Shown in pieces: positions 28,901 through 34,054 of a stretch of 64,000 nt of DNA. Every line of letters starts with the position of its first letter. Positions within the stretch are counted from its first letter, which is position 1. The position numbers were made by a program, and so were the translations under genes. Origin of the DNA: Fodinibacter luteus (GTDB lineage Bacteria > Actinomycetota > Actinomycetes > Actinomycetales > Dermatophilaceae); contig NZ_BAABGM010000020.1 in NCBI RefSeq assembly GCF_039541575.1, positions 1 through 64,000 of the forward strand, in the 5' to 3' direction. The notes below the pieces were generated by a model, which did not search any database, was not told where the DNA came from, and was given only the letters and a program-made list of their open reading frames with translations.

Positions 28901-29058
28901 AGCGGCGCGACGAGGAGCGACGCGGTGACCGCGGCGACGCCGACGAGCGCCGCGAGGGCGGTGCGTCGGCGCCTCCGGCGGGCGACCGCCCGGTCCCCGC
29001 CTGACGACGTGGACCTCGTGACCTGAGCCTGACGACCTTGAGCGTGACGACCGGACAT
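16921..29058 (-). CDS. Giant secreted modular surface protein (beta-helix / Ig-like / DNRLRE)
   Basis: 4045 residues. ATG 29058 is preferred over one at 29133 because GAGGAAGG precedes it. An Arg-rich N-terminus and hydrophobic segment (about 33-50, cut near ASYA) form a signal peptide. Then: a parallel beta-helix with a choice-of-anchor-Q-like end (60-680); two Ig-like repeats; DNRLRE (about 896-1066); three NosD-like beta-helices (about 1080-1490, 1806-2205, 2396-2785), each opening with a CGQ-T-S motif and an LDGH-T/V line and separated by three and two Ig-like repeats; a run of ten Ig-like repeats (2790-3680, GEHTFEVRAVDAAGNVDPTP type); DNRLRE, a Gly-rich linker and a final DNRLRE to the last residue. 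DNRLRE (CBM96-like) modules bind polysaccharides such as alginate. No LPXTG motif or C-terminal membrane helix is seen. Probable adhesin or matrix protein. Confidence 0.88.
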   Translation of the reverse strand: MSGRHAQGRQAQVTRSTSSGGDRAVARRRRRRTALAALVGVAAVTASLLVAPLASYASTTFVVTSTADLVDASPGDGLCATDAGSCTLRAAVQEANASPVVDTVTVPAGTYRLTRPPEGGNEADSGDLDVTAPLVVVGAGSGTTSVVGGPVPEGAPPEQLGMDRLLELTDTAGSVSLTGLSLRDGWSAEEGGAVLNASAGTVTFTDVVVADSASQGEGGGIHHVQGALHLVDSRVSGNTGRGGGGLYVAGELNPNGVAARATLTRTTVSGNEAASGGGISVEHEGDLELRAATVTDNHADAHGGGASVTSKATLSVTDGSFVDNTTHGDGGGLFTSTEASVSVTGTRFEGNRAGAEVDGEVPDGSGGGLAAGGMGSLSVTDAVFTGNEASAEGGGAYLDNNGSVTMSDTQVSGNHAHAGAGIENAAARVTLRNLSITGNEADADGGGIESNGSGNFTIIDTTISGNTAENGGGIANAADGALRIEKTLIWDNRALQRTSDDTGLGGGVYSLGDAKALYENVTISGNIAQVRGGGIYVDADAPVVVTSTTIAHNSSPIASGVGGEIGSPNVPIQPSAGVILRNTIVSDNELGPNCSFAVGSEGGNLEDGDSCWFRGPLDRSNAPTAGLDAVADRGGSTMTMGLTPESLALDGGVTPCPSTDQRGVARPQNERCDSGAFESEGPFPAPDDTAPDTEFVAGPIQDTLTTSLFRFTGTDDVTATEDLRYECRLLESDPTEPPDPPDPTQPLPPELQFVGCGQPWQVPLIEDGYWTFEARAIDRAGNVDPTPFVHQFGGFADVIAPNTTILEKPSDPSTSSAATFTFSATDNATPVEFMEFECRLDTLDPAAWLECTNPAVYSNLAPGEHTFEVRAADAADNIDPSPASHTWTVGSPVDCDAANMTLTATADATVDEATPLDNLGNLEALTVRSAAPGADARSLVRFDLPGGLPPCELESATLRLFGEGDDGRVLLAVPAATAWVENTVTWNTQPAGAGLPSTTTSGSGYRELDVTANVEAFASGTPNHGWIVRDAAEEDAAGAEQTFVSSEAVREPPTPPQLVLRFEPAGTPTPPAPPEPVGTTTVTCGQVVTESIRVANDLVGCMGEGLVVGAPNLVVDLDGHTISSGLVLDPGAEQGFFAGIRNSGHTNVVVRGGTVTGFGYGVRLMAGVTHNLVTDMTLRSNTSAGVELFDADNGRVGNTVRGNTMTLNGDGVTLLGGSEGSTIAENTFSGNLGRAVYGFDASHHTIADNTVSGDTGDPLLDSDGGISLESSTDTVVSGNFLSDIGDAAILVTAGSHRTVIEDNTTTRTSDSGVSVDDSDGVTVRGNTLHLSGGAAIGLGGSDDALVEDNDVRYNPGGIQLAGSNDAVIRANDARQTQADGISLESSARNLVADNLTNHTGGTGISVEGEVLDANGDPVDGNTIESNEATGNLGDGIAVNGAGHTVTANEAYNNGAWGISAAAGTIDGGGNLASGNAEPEQCTGVVCDPGSAPAPVAPDTTAPDAAITSAPANGSSALAAHTFAFTATDDQAPVTAMRFECRLDAPPDPEPEPPEPPEPGDPPEPPQPVDVDNWLPCGSPFTYQYLLSGEHTFEVRAIDPSDNVDLTPDVHTWTVVSAPPGPDAIAPSTTITSGPTDPSTSSDASFAFAGYDNATPGPYLTFECSVDGGDFTACTSPRTLTDLALGEHDFAVRAVDAAGNRDASPATRTWTVEEPPADTTAPETTLDEHPDPLTVGTSATFAFSSPEDDVTFECRLDGAEYAACTSPTTLTVAPGEHTFDVRAVDAAGNEDDTPATWSWTVGAAPVPTAPTCGQVVTESIVLTADLTDCGGDGLVVGAGDITIDLDGHVVDGTGLATGIRVDGHDRVTVTGGSVQEFDHGVALGSGTSGAIVHAMELRMNELAGVSLTNADDAAGGSTVRHTLTTANGVGILVEAGTQRAHVHHNTVTGNTGQGIHVLASGDNSIEDNTLSGSSDAGVELVGSVGNRLLRNTVSQAADTAVIVAEGSHQTVLEENTLTDSEGGVAVELSDGARIVGNTVHNMSDAGVVLESADGALVRDNDLRFNAGGIELGGSSGNRIEANLASETAGTGIEVGDGSLRNVFLGNEANANEGAGISVGAAAPAGEGNLIDGNTADDNATDGITVSAVGHMIARNSANHNGGYGIYSALATVAGTNVDGGGNRASGNEGGGIDPETGLVIQCFNISCDGGAGAPSDTVAPDTSVIDGPGDPTTRTTATITFTGSDNATPVTFECRLDSTDAAGFAPCTSPASFTGLTVGEHVFEVRATDWSGNVDPTPAQHAWTIQAPAPDQAPETTILTGPDPTTVGTQATFTFESDEEGVEYTCSLDGSDAACTSPVTFDGLAVGGHVFEVAATDADGLTDPTPATWTWTVTAAPVATSVSCGQTITSSVRVTNDLADCPGDGLVIGADAITVDLDGHTIDGIGLGAGVRNTGFDSVAVTGGTITEFDDGILFAGGHGIVDAMTLTENQVSGVAIRGGPTGSVVRHVDVGSSPVGIELSGGTTGATVHDATLTLVPGDGVLLDGTTASTVTRTAVTGASQSGIALVGASGNTITDNTLSSNSGSGVSLDLASDDNTVRGNDVADSGSDGIVVTESDGNDVVANVVTTSGGCGIGLEGATNTLVASNDVRFNAGGICLTLSSGNTIERNTVAGSSGTGISLEGESFDNVVRLNTVSGSSGSGIEVAGAAPAGEGNLVQGNVATGNSGDGIAVADAGHTVTDNVVTLNDGWGIFAVDGTVDGGGNEASGNAEPAQCLVVVCTVTAAPGAPDTTIVDRPSDPSNSANAQFTFTGSDNTTPTSALGFQCRLDSTDELDFVDCDNPWQLTDLEPGEHTFEVRAIDETGIVDPTPATFTWTYVALPTGAAPDTFIDLAPPAASPLLDVYFTFSSNEPDVTYECSLDGAVFTTCAFAAEYSFEETEVGSHTFRVRATDPEGNTDLTPATFTWTITGILATVTSGPAFVPAEGTDPATGGETIDTTATFTFEANVADATFRCSIDGLAFTECTPPVTYTGLAVGDRLFQVYAIDPEGAEQIEATQYDWTIVSGLDTVPPDTQVTGGPADPTGAATFEFAGTDNVTSPQGLTFECSLDDPADAAFAACTSPWTYPNPAQPEPLAPGTHTFHVRAIDAEDNVDPTPATLEFTYAADDIAPAVAITALPATTAAAGVTARFTANDPFATFECALDGAAFEVCSSPHEVVVEDAGPHTLAVRATDLAGNTGAVAEATWRYLAAPETSLTVTPPAESVGAAVTFEFTASVAGATFECALDAGSWTPCTSPHEVTGLVDGQHTFSVRGTSDGFTDPSPAQHVWTVTGAPVDTEPPETTIDSGPSAVTTATTATLTFSSGDPGAGFACRLDGGPFEPCTSPLELSALAEGDHLLEVRAVDAAGNTDPTPASHAWTVDGPPEATITAGPDEATELTTATFEFTSDEPGSTFTCWLDGSEVGCTSPKTYTDLTVGDHVFAVRATDAAGNVQAQWTEWEWTVTPAVAPATTLTEAPTGTTTTASATLAFTADEPGTFECALDGAAFAECTSPLTLTGLDAGSHTFAVRAVDLAGNRDASPATTTWTVSLPDSSAPETTGTEGPTGPTTSTTASFAFGANETGSTFECSLDGTAFAACTSPTSVSGLAVGAHTYDVRATDAAGNTDPTPYRWSWTVEAPPPSCTAGPVTLTATGDSWIDQGSPSSNKGTDSVLKVMSKSGSNLRALVRFQMPTVPAGCEVNTATLRLNAASARTGRTLQAFQVGGAWTEAGVTWANQPSTTGTPATTSSGTGWREWAVKGQVSGMLAAGGGHGFLVRDASENNDHEQQFRSRENGSNRPQLVITWATAGSGGGGGGTGGGGGGGAGGGGGGGTPAPSCTTVTVDASADTWVDQSSPSQTKGTDSALKVRSKNGQNVRTLVAFPLPTVPAGCVVDSATLRLNAGSAASGRTLQAFATASAWSEGSASWANQPATTGAAVTTTSGTGWREWGVGAIVRSMYSNGGGSGFLVRDASEGANAEQSFSSREAGADQTPELVVRFAPAP

Positions 29059-29129
29059 CGCACCGCACCTTCCTCGGCGGTCACGCGCCCTGCACGCACG
29101 ACCAGCAGTCCCAGAGTGGGTGCGTGGGG

Positions 29130-29143
29130 TCACGACTTCGTGA
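29130..29143. promoter_or_regulatory. Palindrome upstream of the giant gene
   Basis: TCACGA-ct-TCGTGA lies 72 bp upstream of the giant-gene start, inside the 104-bp gap after the regulator gene. It is a candidate operator or a small hairpin; evidence is symmetry and position only. Confidence 0.35.
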
Positions 29144-29162
29144 GGTGCGGGTGAAGGAACCT

Positions 29163-29828
29163 TTATGCGGGGTCGGCCGTGAAGCGGTACCCGGCCCCCC
29201 GCACGGTCTCGATGAGGTCGCCGCCGACCTTCTTGCGCAGGGCGTTGACGTACACGTTGACGAGGTTGGTCGACGGGTCGAAGTGGTACCCCCAGACCTG
29301 GGACAACAGCTGCTCCCGGCTCAGGACGTGCCCCGGGTGGCGCATGAAGGCCTCGAGGAGCACGAACTCGCGGTTCGTCAGCTCGACGAGGTGCCCGTTC
29401 ACCCGCACCCGACGGGTCCGCAGGTCGAGGTGCACCCCACCGACGTCGATTCCCATCCCGTCATGGGATGACTTGTCCCGCAGACGCGTTCGGATTCGAG
29501 CGAGCAGCTCGTCGAAGGCGAAGGGCTTGCGCATGTAGTCGTCCGCACCGGCCTCGAGGCACATCGTGGCGTCGCGCTCGGTGAGCCCGGTGAGCACGAT
29601 GACCGGCATCTGGCGCCCGGCCGACCTGATCGCCCGCAGCACCTGGAGCCCGTCGCCGCCGGGCAGGCCCATGTCGAGGATCACGAGGTCGACGTCCCCG
29701 GCGACGCCGAGGGCCTCCGCCTCCTGCGCGGTGTCGGCGACGACCGGGACGCACCCCGCAGCGCGCAGGCCCTTCTCGATGAAGGCGGCGATGCGGTGGT
29801 CGTCCTCGACGACGAGGATCCGGCTCAT
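29163..29828 (-). CDS. OmpR-family response regulator (cluster copy 3)
   Basis: 221 residues: receiver with EDD near 8-10, Asp52 (VILDMGLPGGDG), TGL switch and MRKPF, then a winged-helix DNA-binding domain with REFVLLEAFMRHPG and NALRKKVG. It is close in sequence to the regulator at 13569, including MSRILV and EFVLLE-F-RHPG-VL-REQLLS-VWGY-FDP. Its ATG overlaps the upstream kinase stop, and the giant gene starts 104 bp downstream on the same strand. That order makes it the best candidate to control the giant protein. Confidence 0.93.
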   Translation of the reverse strand: MSRILVVEDDHRIAAFIEKGLRAAGCVPVVADTAQEAEALGVAGDVDLVILDMGLPGGDGLQVLRAIRSAGRQMPVIVLTGLTERDATMCLEAGADDYMRKPFAFDELLARIRTRLRDKSSHDGMGIDVGGVHLDLRTRRVRVNGHLVELTNREFVLLEAFMRHPGHVLSREQLLSQVWGYHFDPSTNLVNVYVNALRKKVGGDLIETVRGAGYRFTADPA

Positions 29829-31423
29829 CCCGCGGGCCCCCCACCCGAGTCGGTCTCCGGCCCCTGGCCCGCGCCCGCGCCCGCGCCCTCGGGGGGAGGG
29901 TCACGGGGCACGACGATCGTGAACGTGGCACCCAGGCCGGGGAGACCCTCGACCATGACCCTCCCGCCGTGCGACTCGGCGACGAGCCGCACGATCGCCA
30001 GCCCGAGCCCGGCCCCCTGGTAGCGAGAGCGCGCGGCCTCTCCACGGACGTACGGCGCGAACAGGTCAACGTGGTCCGGCAACCCGATGCCCGTGTCCCG
30101 CACCCAGATCCGCCACTCTGAGTCCGTGGACGCACTGCCGATGGCCACGACGTCCCCGACATCGGTGTGCATCACCGCGTTGTGGACGAGGTTCATCACG
30201 GCCTCGGTGACCCGGTGCCTATCGGCCGTCACCGTGTCCTCGGCGGCGGCGTCGAGCCGCCACACGCGGTCCGCGGTGACGGCGGCCTTGGCCACCACCT
30301 CGTGGGTGAACAGGTCGAGCGCCATCGGCTCGGGCCGGAGGAAGTCGCGCTGCTCGGCGTCGGCGAGGATCTCGAGGTCGCCCACGAGGCGACTCATCCG
30401 CTCGAGCTCGTCGAGCACGAGCGCGATGGTGCGCTCGGCATCCGGTGCGCTGGGGTCGAGCAGCTCGAGGTGGCCCCGGCAGATGGCGAGCGGGTCGCGC
30501 ATCTCGTGCCCGGCCGTGCGGACGAACTCGCGCTGGGCGTGCAGCACCGCCTCGAGCCGGTCGAGCATCCCGTTGAAGCTCTGCGCCATGTCGGCGGCCT
30601 CGCCGACGGTGGAGACGGCGACGCGGTGGTTCATGTCCGACTCCGAGATCGACCGAGCCGTCTCGGTCAGCTGGCGCACCGGTTCGAGGACGCGCCCCGC
30701 GACGGGCCACGCGATCGCCGTCGCGACCGCCAGGACCCCCAGCGACACGACCAGGCCCCACGTGCCGAGCTCCCGGATCTCGGCGAGCTCCGCCGAGGGC
30801 AGGCTCGTCACGACGAACAGGCCGTCCTCGCCGGCGATGGAGAAGGCGTGCGAGTTCCACCGCGCCGTCCCGTGCTCGGTCTCGTACGTCCCGGCCCCGT
30901 CCACGGGACGGAAGCCACCGAGGGACTGCGGCTGCCAGGCACCGAGCGCCTCCGCCGGCACCTGCTCCAGCGGGAACCGGGCCAGGTCGGTCCGGTGGAC
31001 CTCGCCGTCGACGAACGTCACGACGGCCTCCCCGGGGCTCGCGACGTTGCGGCTGAGGTAGAGGTCGAAGAGCGCGGCGGCGGACGTCAGCTCCGAGCCG
31101 GTCCGCGGGTCGCGCCCGTCCTCGACGAGGGCCCTCAGCTCGAGCACCTCCTGCCGCAGGCTGGCGTCGACGCGCGACTCCAGCCGCAACGTCAGGACCT
31201 CGCCGACGGCGACCGACGAGGCCAACGTCGACAGCCCCACGAGGACGACGAACGAGAGCAGGATCCTGACCCTCGTGCTGCGCGCCGGCCCGAGCCACGC
31301 ACGCCGCCGCCGAGCCGGCGCGCTCTCGGGTGCCCCGCCGGGCGACGCCGGCGAGGACGCGGTGCCCGGGCTCGGGGGCTGTCGGCTCCCGGCCCGGGCC
31401 GTGACTGATGATCTGAGGTGCAC
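29825..31423 (-). CDS. Sensor histidine kinase (cluster copy 3)
   Basis: 532 residues from GTG 31423. An unusually long polar, Pro/Arg-rich N-terminus (about 48 residues) precedes the first membrane helix, so the true start could lie further in. Extracytoplasmic sensor with DGRDPRTGSEL and LYLSRNVASPGEAVV, second helix, HAMP, H-box AGHEMRDPL (His306, slightly divergent from HELRTP) and HATPase with NLVHNAVMHT, DTGIGLP and GAGLGLAIV. Overlaps the regulator gene by four bases. Paralogous to the kinases at 12049 and 15316. Confidence 0.9.
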   Translation of the reverse strand: MHLRSSVTARAGSRQPPSPGTASSPASPGGAPESAPARRRRAWLGPARSTRVRILLSFVVLVGLSTLASSVAVGEVLTLRLESRVDASLRQEVLELRALVEDGRDPRTGSELTSAAALFDLYLSRNVASPGEAVVTFVDGEVHRTDLARFPLEQVPAEALGAWQPQSLGGFRPVDGAGTYETEHGTARWNSHAFSIAGEDGLFVVTSLPSAELAEIRELGTWGLVVSLGVLAVATAIAWPVAGRVLEPVRQLTETARSISESDMNHRVAVSTVGEAADMAQSFNGMLDRLEAVLHAQREFVRTAGHEMRDPLAICRGHLELLDPSAPDAERTIALVLDELERMSRLVGDLEILADAEQRDFLRPEPMALDLFTHEVVAKAAVTADRVWRLDAAAEDTVTADRHRVTEAVMNLVHNAVMHTDVGDVVAIGSASTDSEWRIWVRDTGIGLPDHVDLFAPYVRGEAARSRYQGAGLGLAIVRLVAESHGGRVMVEGLPGLGATFTIVVPRDPPPEGAGAGAGQGPETDSGGGPAG

Positions 31424-31687
31424 CCTGCGACACCCGCCAACCTGCCCGGCTGCACCGAGCCTCGACCTGTGGACGACGACGCGAACCGGTGGCCCGCACC
31501 CCGCTCGACCCGTCGTCCACCCTTCAGTTGTCTCCCCGATGGCCGCCCGTGCTGCCCGCGGCCGCGAGGACTCCCCCGAGTCTCACGCGAGGAGCGCGAG
31601 GCGTCCATAGTCTCTTCGGGTGATGTGGCGCGGCCCGACGGTGGGGTGATGGAGCGGCTTGGCACCCGGTGAGTCGTCGTTTCCGTG
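31424..31687. other. Intergenic region left of the hairpin element
   Basis: Nothing gene-like is supported here. Together with the hairpin element and ArsR-like operator to its right it separates the divergent kinase (leftward) and MFS operon (rightward), about 400 bp in all. Confidence 0.5.
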
Positions 31688-31689
31688 AA

Positions 31690-31772
31690 CCGACCGACAG
31701 GCAGTACTCGTGGTCCGGCGCCCCAGCGTGCGTGGCGCGGCACCCCGCACCGGCGCACTGCCTGTCGGTCGG
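31690..31772. repeat. Hairpin repeat element, copy B
   Basis: CCGACCGACAGGCAGT (31690-31705) and ACTGCCTGTCGGTCGG (31757-31772) form a perfect 16-bp inverted repeat around a 51-nt loop. Left arm and loop align with the element at 11140-11241 (shared GAACCG, GCAGTACTC, CGTGCG). The intact arms suggest this copy is the younger one. Confidence 0.75.
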
Positions 31773-31787
31773 CGCGCCTGCGGGAAA

Positions 31788-31813
31788 CTTCGATATTCCA
31801 TGTTCTATTGAAG
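31788..31813. promoter_or_regulatory. ArsR-type operator
   Basis: CTTCGATATTCCATGTTCTATTGAAG is an AT-rich imperfect palindrome (CTTC-ATA outer arms paired with TAT-GAAG) in a GC-rich background. It resembles SmtB/ArsR operators and overlaps the -35/-10 spacer of the operon that encodes an ArsR-type regulator. Autoregulation is inferred. Confidence 0.6.
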
Positions 31814-31819
31814 TATGCT
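31814..31819 (+). promoter_or_regulatory. -10 element of a leaderless promoter
   Basis: TATGCT ends six bases before ATG 31826, the spacing expected for a transcript starting at the A of the start codon. A weak TTCGAT at 31789 could serve as -35. Confidence 0.45.
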
Positions 31820-31825
31820 CCCTGC

Positions 31826-32029
31826 ATGGCCGCTGCCCGGACGACCGCCAGCCCACGGGGCCTCCCTTCGGTGCTGCCCCGGCGTGACGAGGAAACGGTC
31901 GTCCGGGTCCAGCCCGTCGAGCTCGGCGCCGCCGGCGCCGCCGGCGCCGCCGGCGCCGGCGCCGCCGAACCGATGGGCCCGAACGGGTGGGCGCGGGCGA
32001 CCCAGGGCGTCGTGGAGGTCACCGCGTGA
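31826..32029 (+). CDS. Small leaderless ORF coupled to the MFS gene
   Basis: 67 codons from ATG 31826, starting MAAARTTASPRGLPSVLPR, with an Ala/Gly run (GAAGAAGAAGAGAA) encoded by a 9-bp GGCGCCGCC tandem repeat. The stop overlaps the MFS GTG (GTGA at 32026). No family recognised and no membrane segment. Promoter spacing and overlap support translation; the product may matter less than the coupling. Confidence 0.45.
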   Translation: MAAARTTASPRGLPSVLPRRDEETVVRVQPVELGAAGAAGAAGAGAAEPMGPNGWARATQGVVEVTA

Positions 32030-33321
32030 CCGCCGTCCACCAGGACACGCCACGCCTGGGCCTGCGGGCCAACGTCGCCCAGTTCAGCCTGCTTGTCGGC
32101 GTCAACGCCCTCGTCGGGGGGATGCTGGGTCAGGAGCGCACCGTCGTGCCGCTGCTGGCGACCGAGGTCTTCGGCGTCCCCGGCTACACCGCGGCCCTGA
32201 CGTTCATCGTCGCGTTCGGGCTCGCGAAGGCGGCGACGAACTACGTCGCCGGGACGCTGTCGGACCGGTTCGGGCGCAAGCCGGTGCTCGTGGCCGGGTG
32301 GCTGGTCGCGCTCCCGGTCCCGTTCCTGCTCATCTGGGCCCCGTCGTGGGGCTGGGTCGTGTTCGCGAACGTCCTGCTCGGCATCAGCCAGGGCCTGACC
32401 TGGTCGACGACCGTGGTGATGAAGATCGACCTCGTCGGCCCGGCGCGCCGCGGGCTGGCGATGGGGCTCAACGAGGCGGCCGGCTACGCGGCGGTCGCGC
32501 TGACCGCCCTGGCCACCGGGTACCTGGCCGCCGCGCACGGGCTGCGCCCGGCCCCGTTCTACCTCGGCATCGCCTTCGCCGGCCTCGGCCTGGGCATCTC
32601 CACGCTCTTCGTCAGGGAGACCCGCGAGCACGCCCGCCTCGAGGCCAGGAGCCACGTCGCCCGCGCGGACGGGCGGCACGACCACCTCGGTGACCACCTG
32701 GGCAACGGCGAGGTGTTCGTCCAGACCTCGTTCAAGGAGCCGGCTCTCTCCTCGGCGAGCCAGGCCGGTCTGGTCAACAACCTCAACGACGGCCTCGCCT
32801 GGGGCCTGTTCCCGGTGCTGTTCCTGTCGGCCGGGCTGTCCATCGAGCGGATCGGCCTGCTGGCCGCGATCTACCCGTTGGTCTGGGGGGTGGGCCAGCT
32901 CGTCACGGGCGGCCTGTCGGACCGGTGGGGACGCAAGTGGCTCATCGCCACCGGCATGGGCGTTCAGGCCCTCGGCCTCGCGATCATGGCCACGGCCGAG
33001 GGGTTCGGCTGGTGGGCGACGGCGGCGGTGCTGCTCGGCGCCGGAACCGCCATGGTCTACCCCACCCTGCTCGCCGCGATCGGCGACGTCGCCCACCCCG
33101 CCTGGCGGGCCCGGGCGGTGGGCACCTACCGGCTGTGGCGCGACGGCGGGTTCGCCGTCGGGGCCGTGCTCGCCGGCATCCTCGCCGACCTCTACGGGGT
33201 CCGCACGGCCATCGGGACCGTCGCGGCCCTGACCGCACTCTCCGGGGTCGTCGTCGCCGTGCGCATGTACGAGACCCGACACGACCCCGCCCACCCCGTG
33301 CCCACAGGAGACCCCCGATGA
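32026..33321 (+). CDS. MFS efflux transporter
   Basis: 431 residues from GTG 32026, preceded by GGAGGT. About twelve hydrophobic segments and two MFS signature loops (SDRFGRKPVLVAG near 82 and SDRWGRKWLIATG near 298), with a polar central loop near 205-235. The fold is that of a drug or ion exporter; substrate not determined. It overlaps the regulator gene downstream (ATGA at 33318). In this setting it may export the compound sensed by the ArsR-rhodanese protein, perhaps a sulfur or metalloid species (inference). Confidence 0.87.
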   Translation: MTAVHQDTPRLGLRANVAQFSLLVGVNALVGGMLGQERTVVPLLATEVFGVPGYTAALTFIVAFGLAKAATNYVAGTLSDRFGRKPVLVAGWLVALPVPFLLIWAPSWGWVVFANVLLGISQGLTWSTTVVMKIDLVGPARRGLAMGLNEAAGYAAVALTALATGYLAAAHGLRPAPFYLGIAFAGLGLGISTLFVRETREHARLEARSHVARADGRHDHLGDHLGNGEVFVQTSFKEPALSSASQAGLVNNLNDGLAWGLFPVLFLSAGLSIERIGLLAAIYPLVWGVGQLVTGGLSDRWGRKWLIATGMGVQALGLAIMATAEGFGWWATAAVLLGAGTAMVYPTLLAAIGDVAHPAWRARAVGTYRLWRDGGFAVGAVLAGILADLYGVRTAIGTVAALTALSGVVVAVRMYETRHDPAHPVPTGDPR

Positions 33322-33992
33322 GCCGGCGCGACGCCAAGACCGCGCTGTACGAACAGTTCGCCCGAGCCGGCAAGGGCCTGGCCAACCCCAGACGGCTCGA
33401 GCTGCTCGACCTCCTCGCCCAGGGGGAGTACACCGTCGAGGCGCTGGCGACCACCGCCGGGCTCGGGCTGTCCACCGCGTCCATGCACCTGAGGGCCCTC
33501 AAGGATGCCGGGCTGGTCCGGGCCCGCCGTCAGGGCACCTTCGTGCACTACCGCCTCGCCGGCGACGACGTCGCCGCGCTCCTGGCCCTGCTGCGCACCG
33601 TCGCCACCACCCACCTCGCCGATGCCGACCGGGCCGCCGAAGGCTACCTTCGTGCATCTGCCACCGAGCGGTCGGATGCCGTGGCCCGCGACGAGCTCAT
33701 CCGCCGGGTGCGTGCAGGTGATGTCCTCGTCCTCGACGTGCGACCCACCACGGAGTACGCCGCCGGGCACATCCCAGGCGCCGTGTCGGTGCCACTGGAG
33801 GAGCTGGAGCACCGACTCGGCGACCTCCCGCCGCACGTGGAGATCGTCGCCTACTGCCGCGGCGCCTACTGCGTGCTGGCCCACGACGCCGTGGACCAGC
33901 TCACCTCCACGGGCCGCACCGCCAGACGCCTGCACGAGGGGATGCTCGAGTGGCGCCTGGCCGGGCTGCCCGTGGACGCCGGTGTGGCATGA
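33318..33992 (+). CDS. ArsR-family transcriptional regulator fused to a rhodanese domain
   Basis: 224 residues. The N-terminal winged helix (about 12-95; GLANPRRLELLDLLAQGE, STASMHLRALKDAGLV) lacks an obvious ArsR metal-binding CVC motif. The C-terminal rhodanese domain (about 125-220) has the active-site loop CRGAYC, with Cys180 as nucleophile and a second Cys at 185. Persulfidation or oxidation of this loop could be the signal. It is flanked by an exporter and a cysteine desulfurase, with four-base overlaps on both sides. The palindrome at 31788 is the likely operator. Confidence 0.88.
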   Translation: MSRRDAKTALYEQFARAGKGLANPRRLELLDLLAQGEYTVEALATTAGLGLSTASMHLRALKDAGLVRARRQGTFVHYRLAGDDVAALLALLRTVATTHLADADRAAEGYLRASATERSDAVARDELIRRVRAGDVLVLDVRPTTEYAAGHIPGAVSVPLEELEHRLGDLPPHVEIVAYCRGAYCVLAHDAVDQLTSTGRTARRLHEGMLEWRLAGLPVDAGVA

Positions 33993-34054
33993 GCCGCGTG
34001 GTCGTCAACGGGTCCGCCTACGGTCTCGCATCCACGAGAACGGGCCCGGCATGA
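33989..34054 (+). CDS. 21-codon bridging ORF
   Basis: ATG 33989 overlaps the ArsR-rhodanese stop (ATGA), and the frame ends at TGA 34052-34054, overlapping ATG 34051 of the desulfurase (ATGA again). It encodes MSRVVVNGSAYGLASTRTGP-A. Both junctions are perfect re-initiation sites, so ribosomes can pass from regulator to desulfurase. Whether the peptide itself acts is unknown. Confidence 0.4.
   Translation: MSRVVVNGSAYGLASTRTGPA

Noticed and set aside
16921..29058. Sortase-anchored surface protein
   Set aside because: No LPXTG-like motif, hydrophobic helix or basic tail at the C-terminus; the protein ends inside the last DNRLRE module.
29059..29133. Upstream ATG at 29133 as start of the giant protein
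   Set aside because: The extra 25 residues are Arg/Cys-rich and lack a ribosome site, whereas ATG 29058 has GAGGAAGG at proper spacing.
11140..31772. Insertion sequence ends around the surface cluster
   Set aside because: The elements are internally palindromic hairpins without a transposase or target duplication in view, so IS ends are not supported; retained only as repeats.
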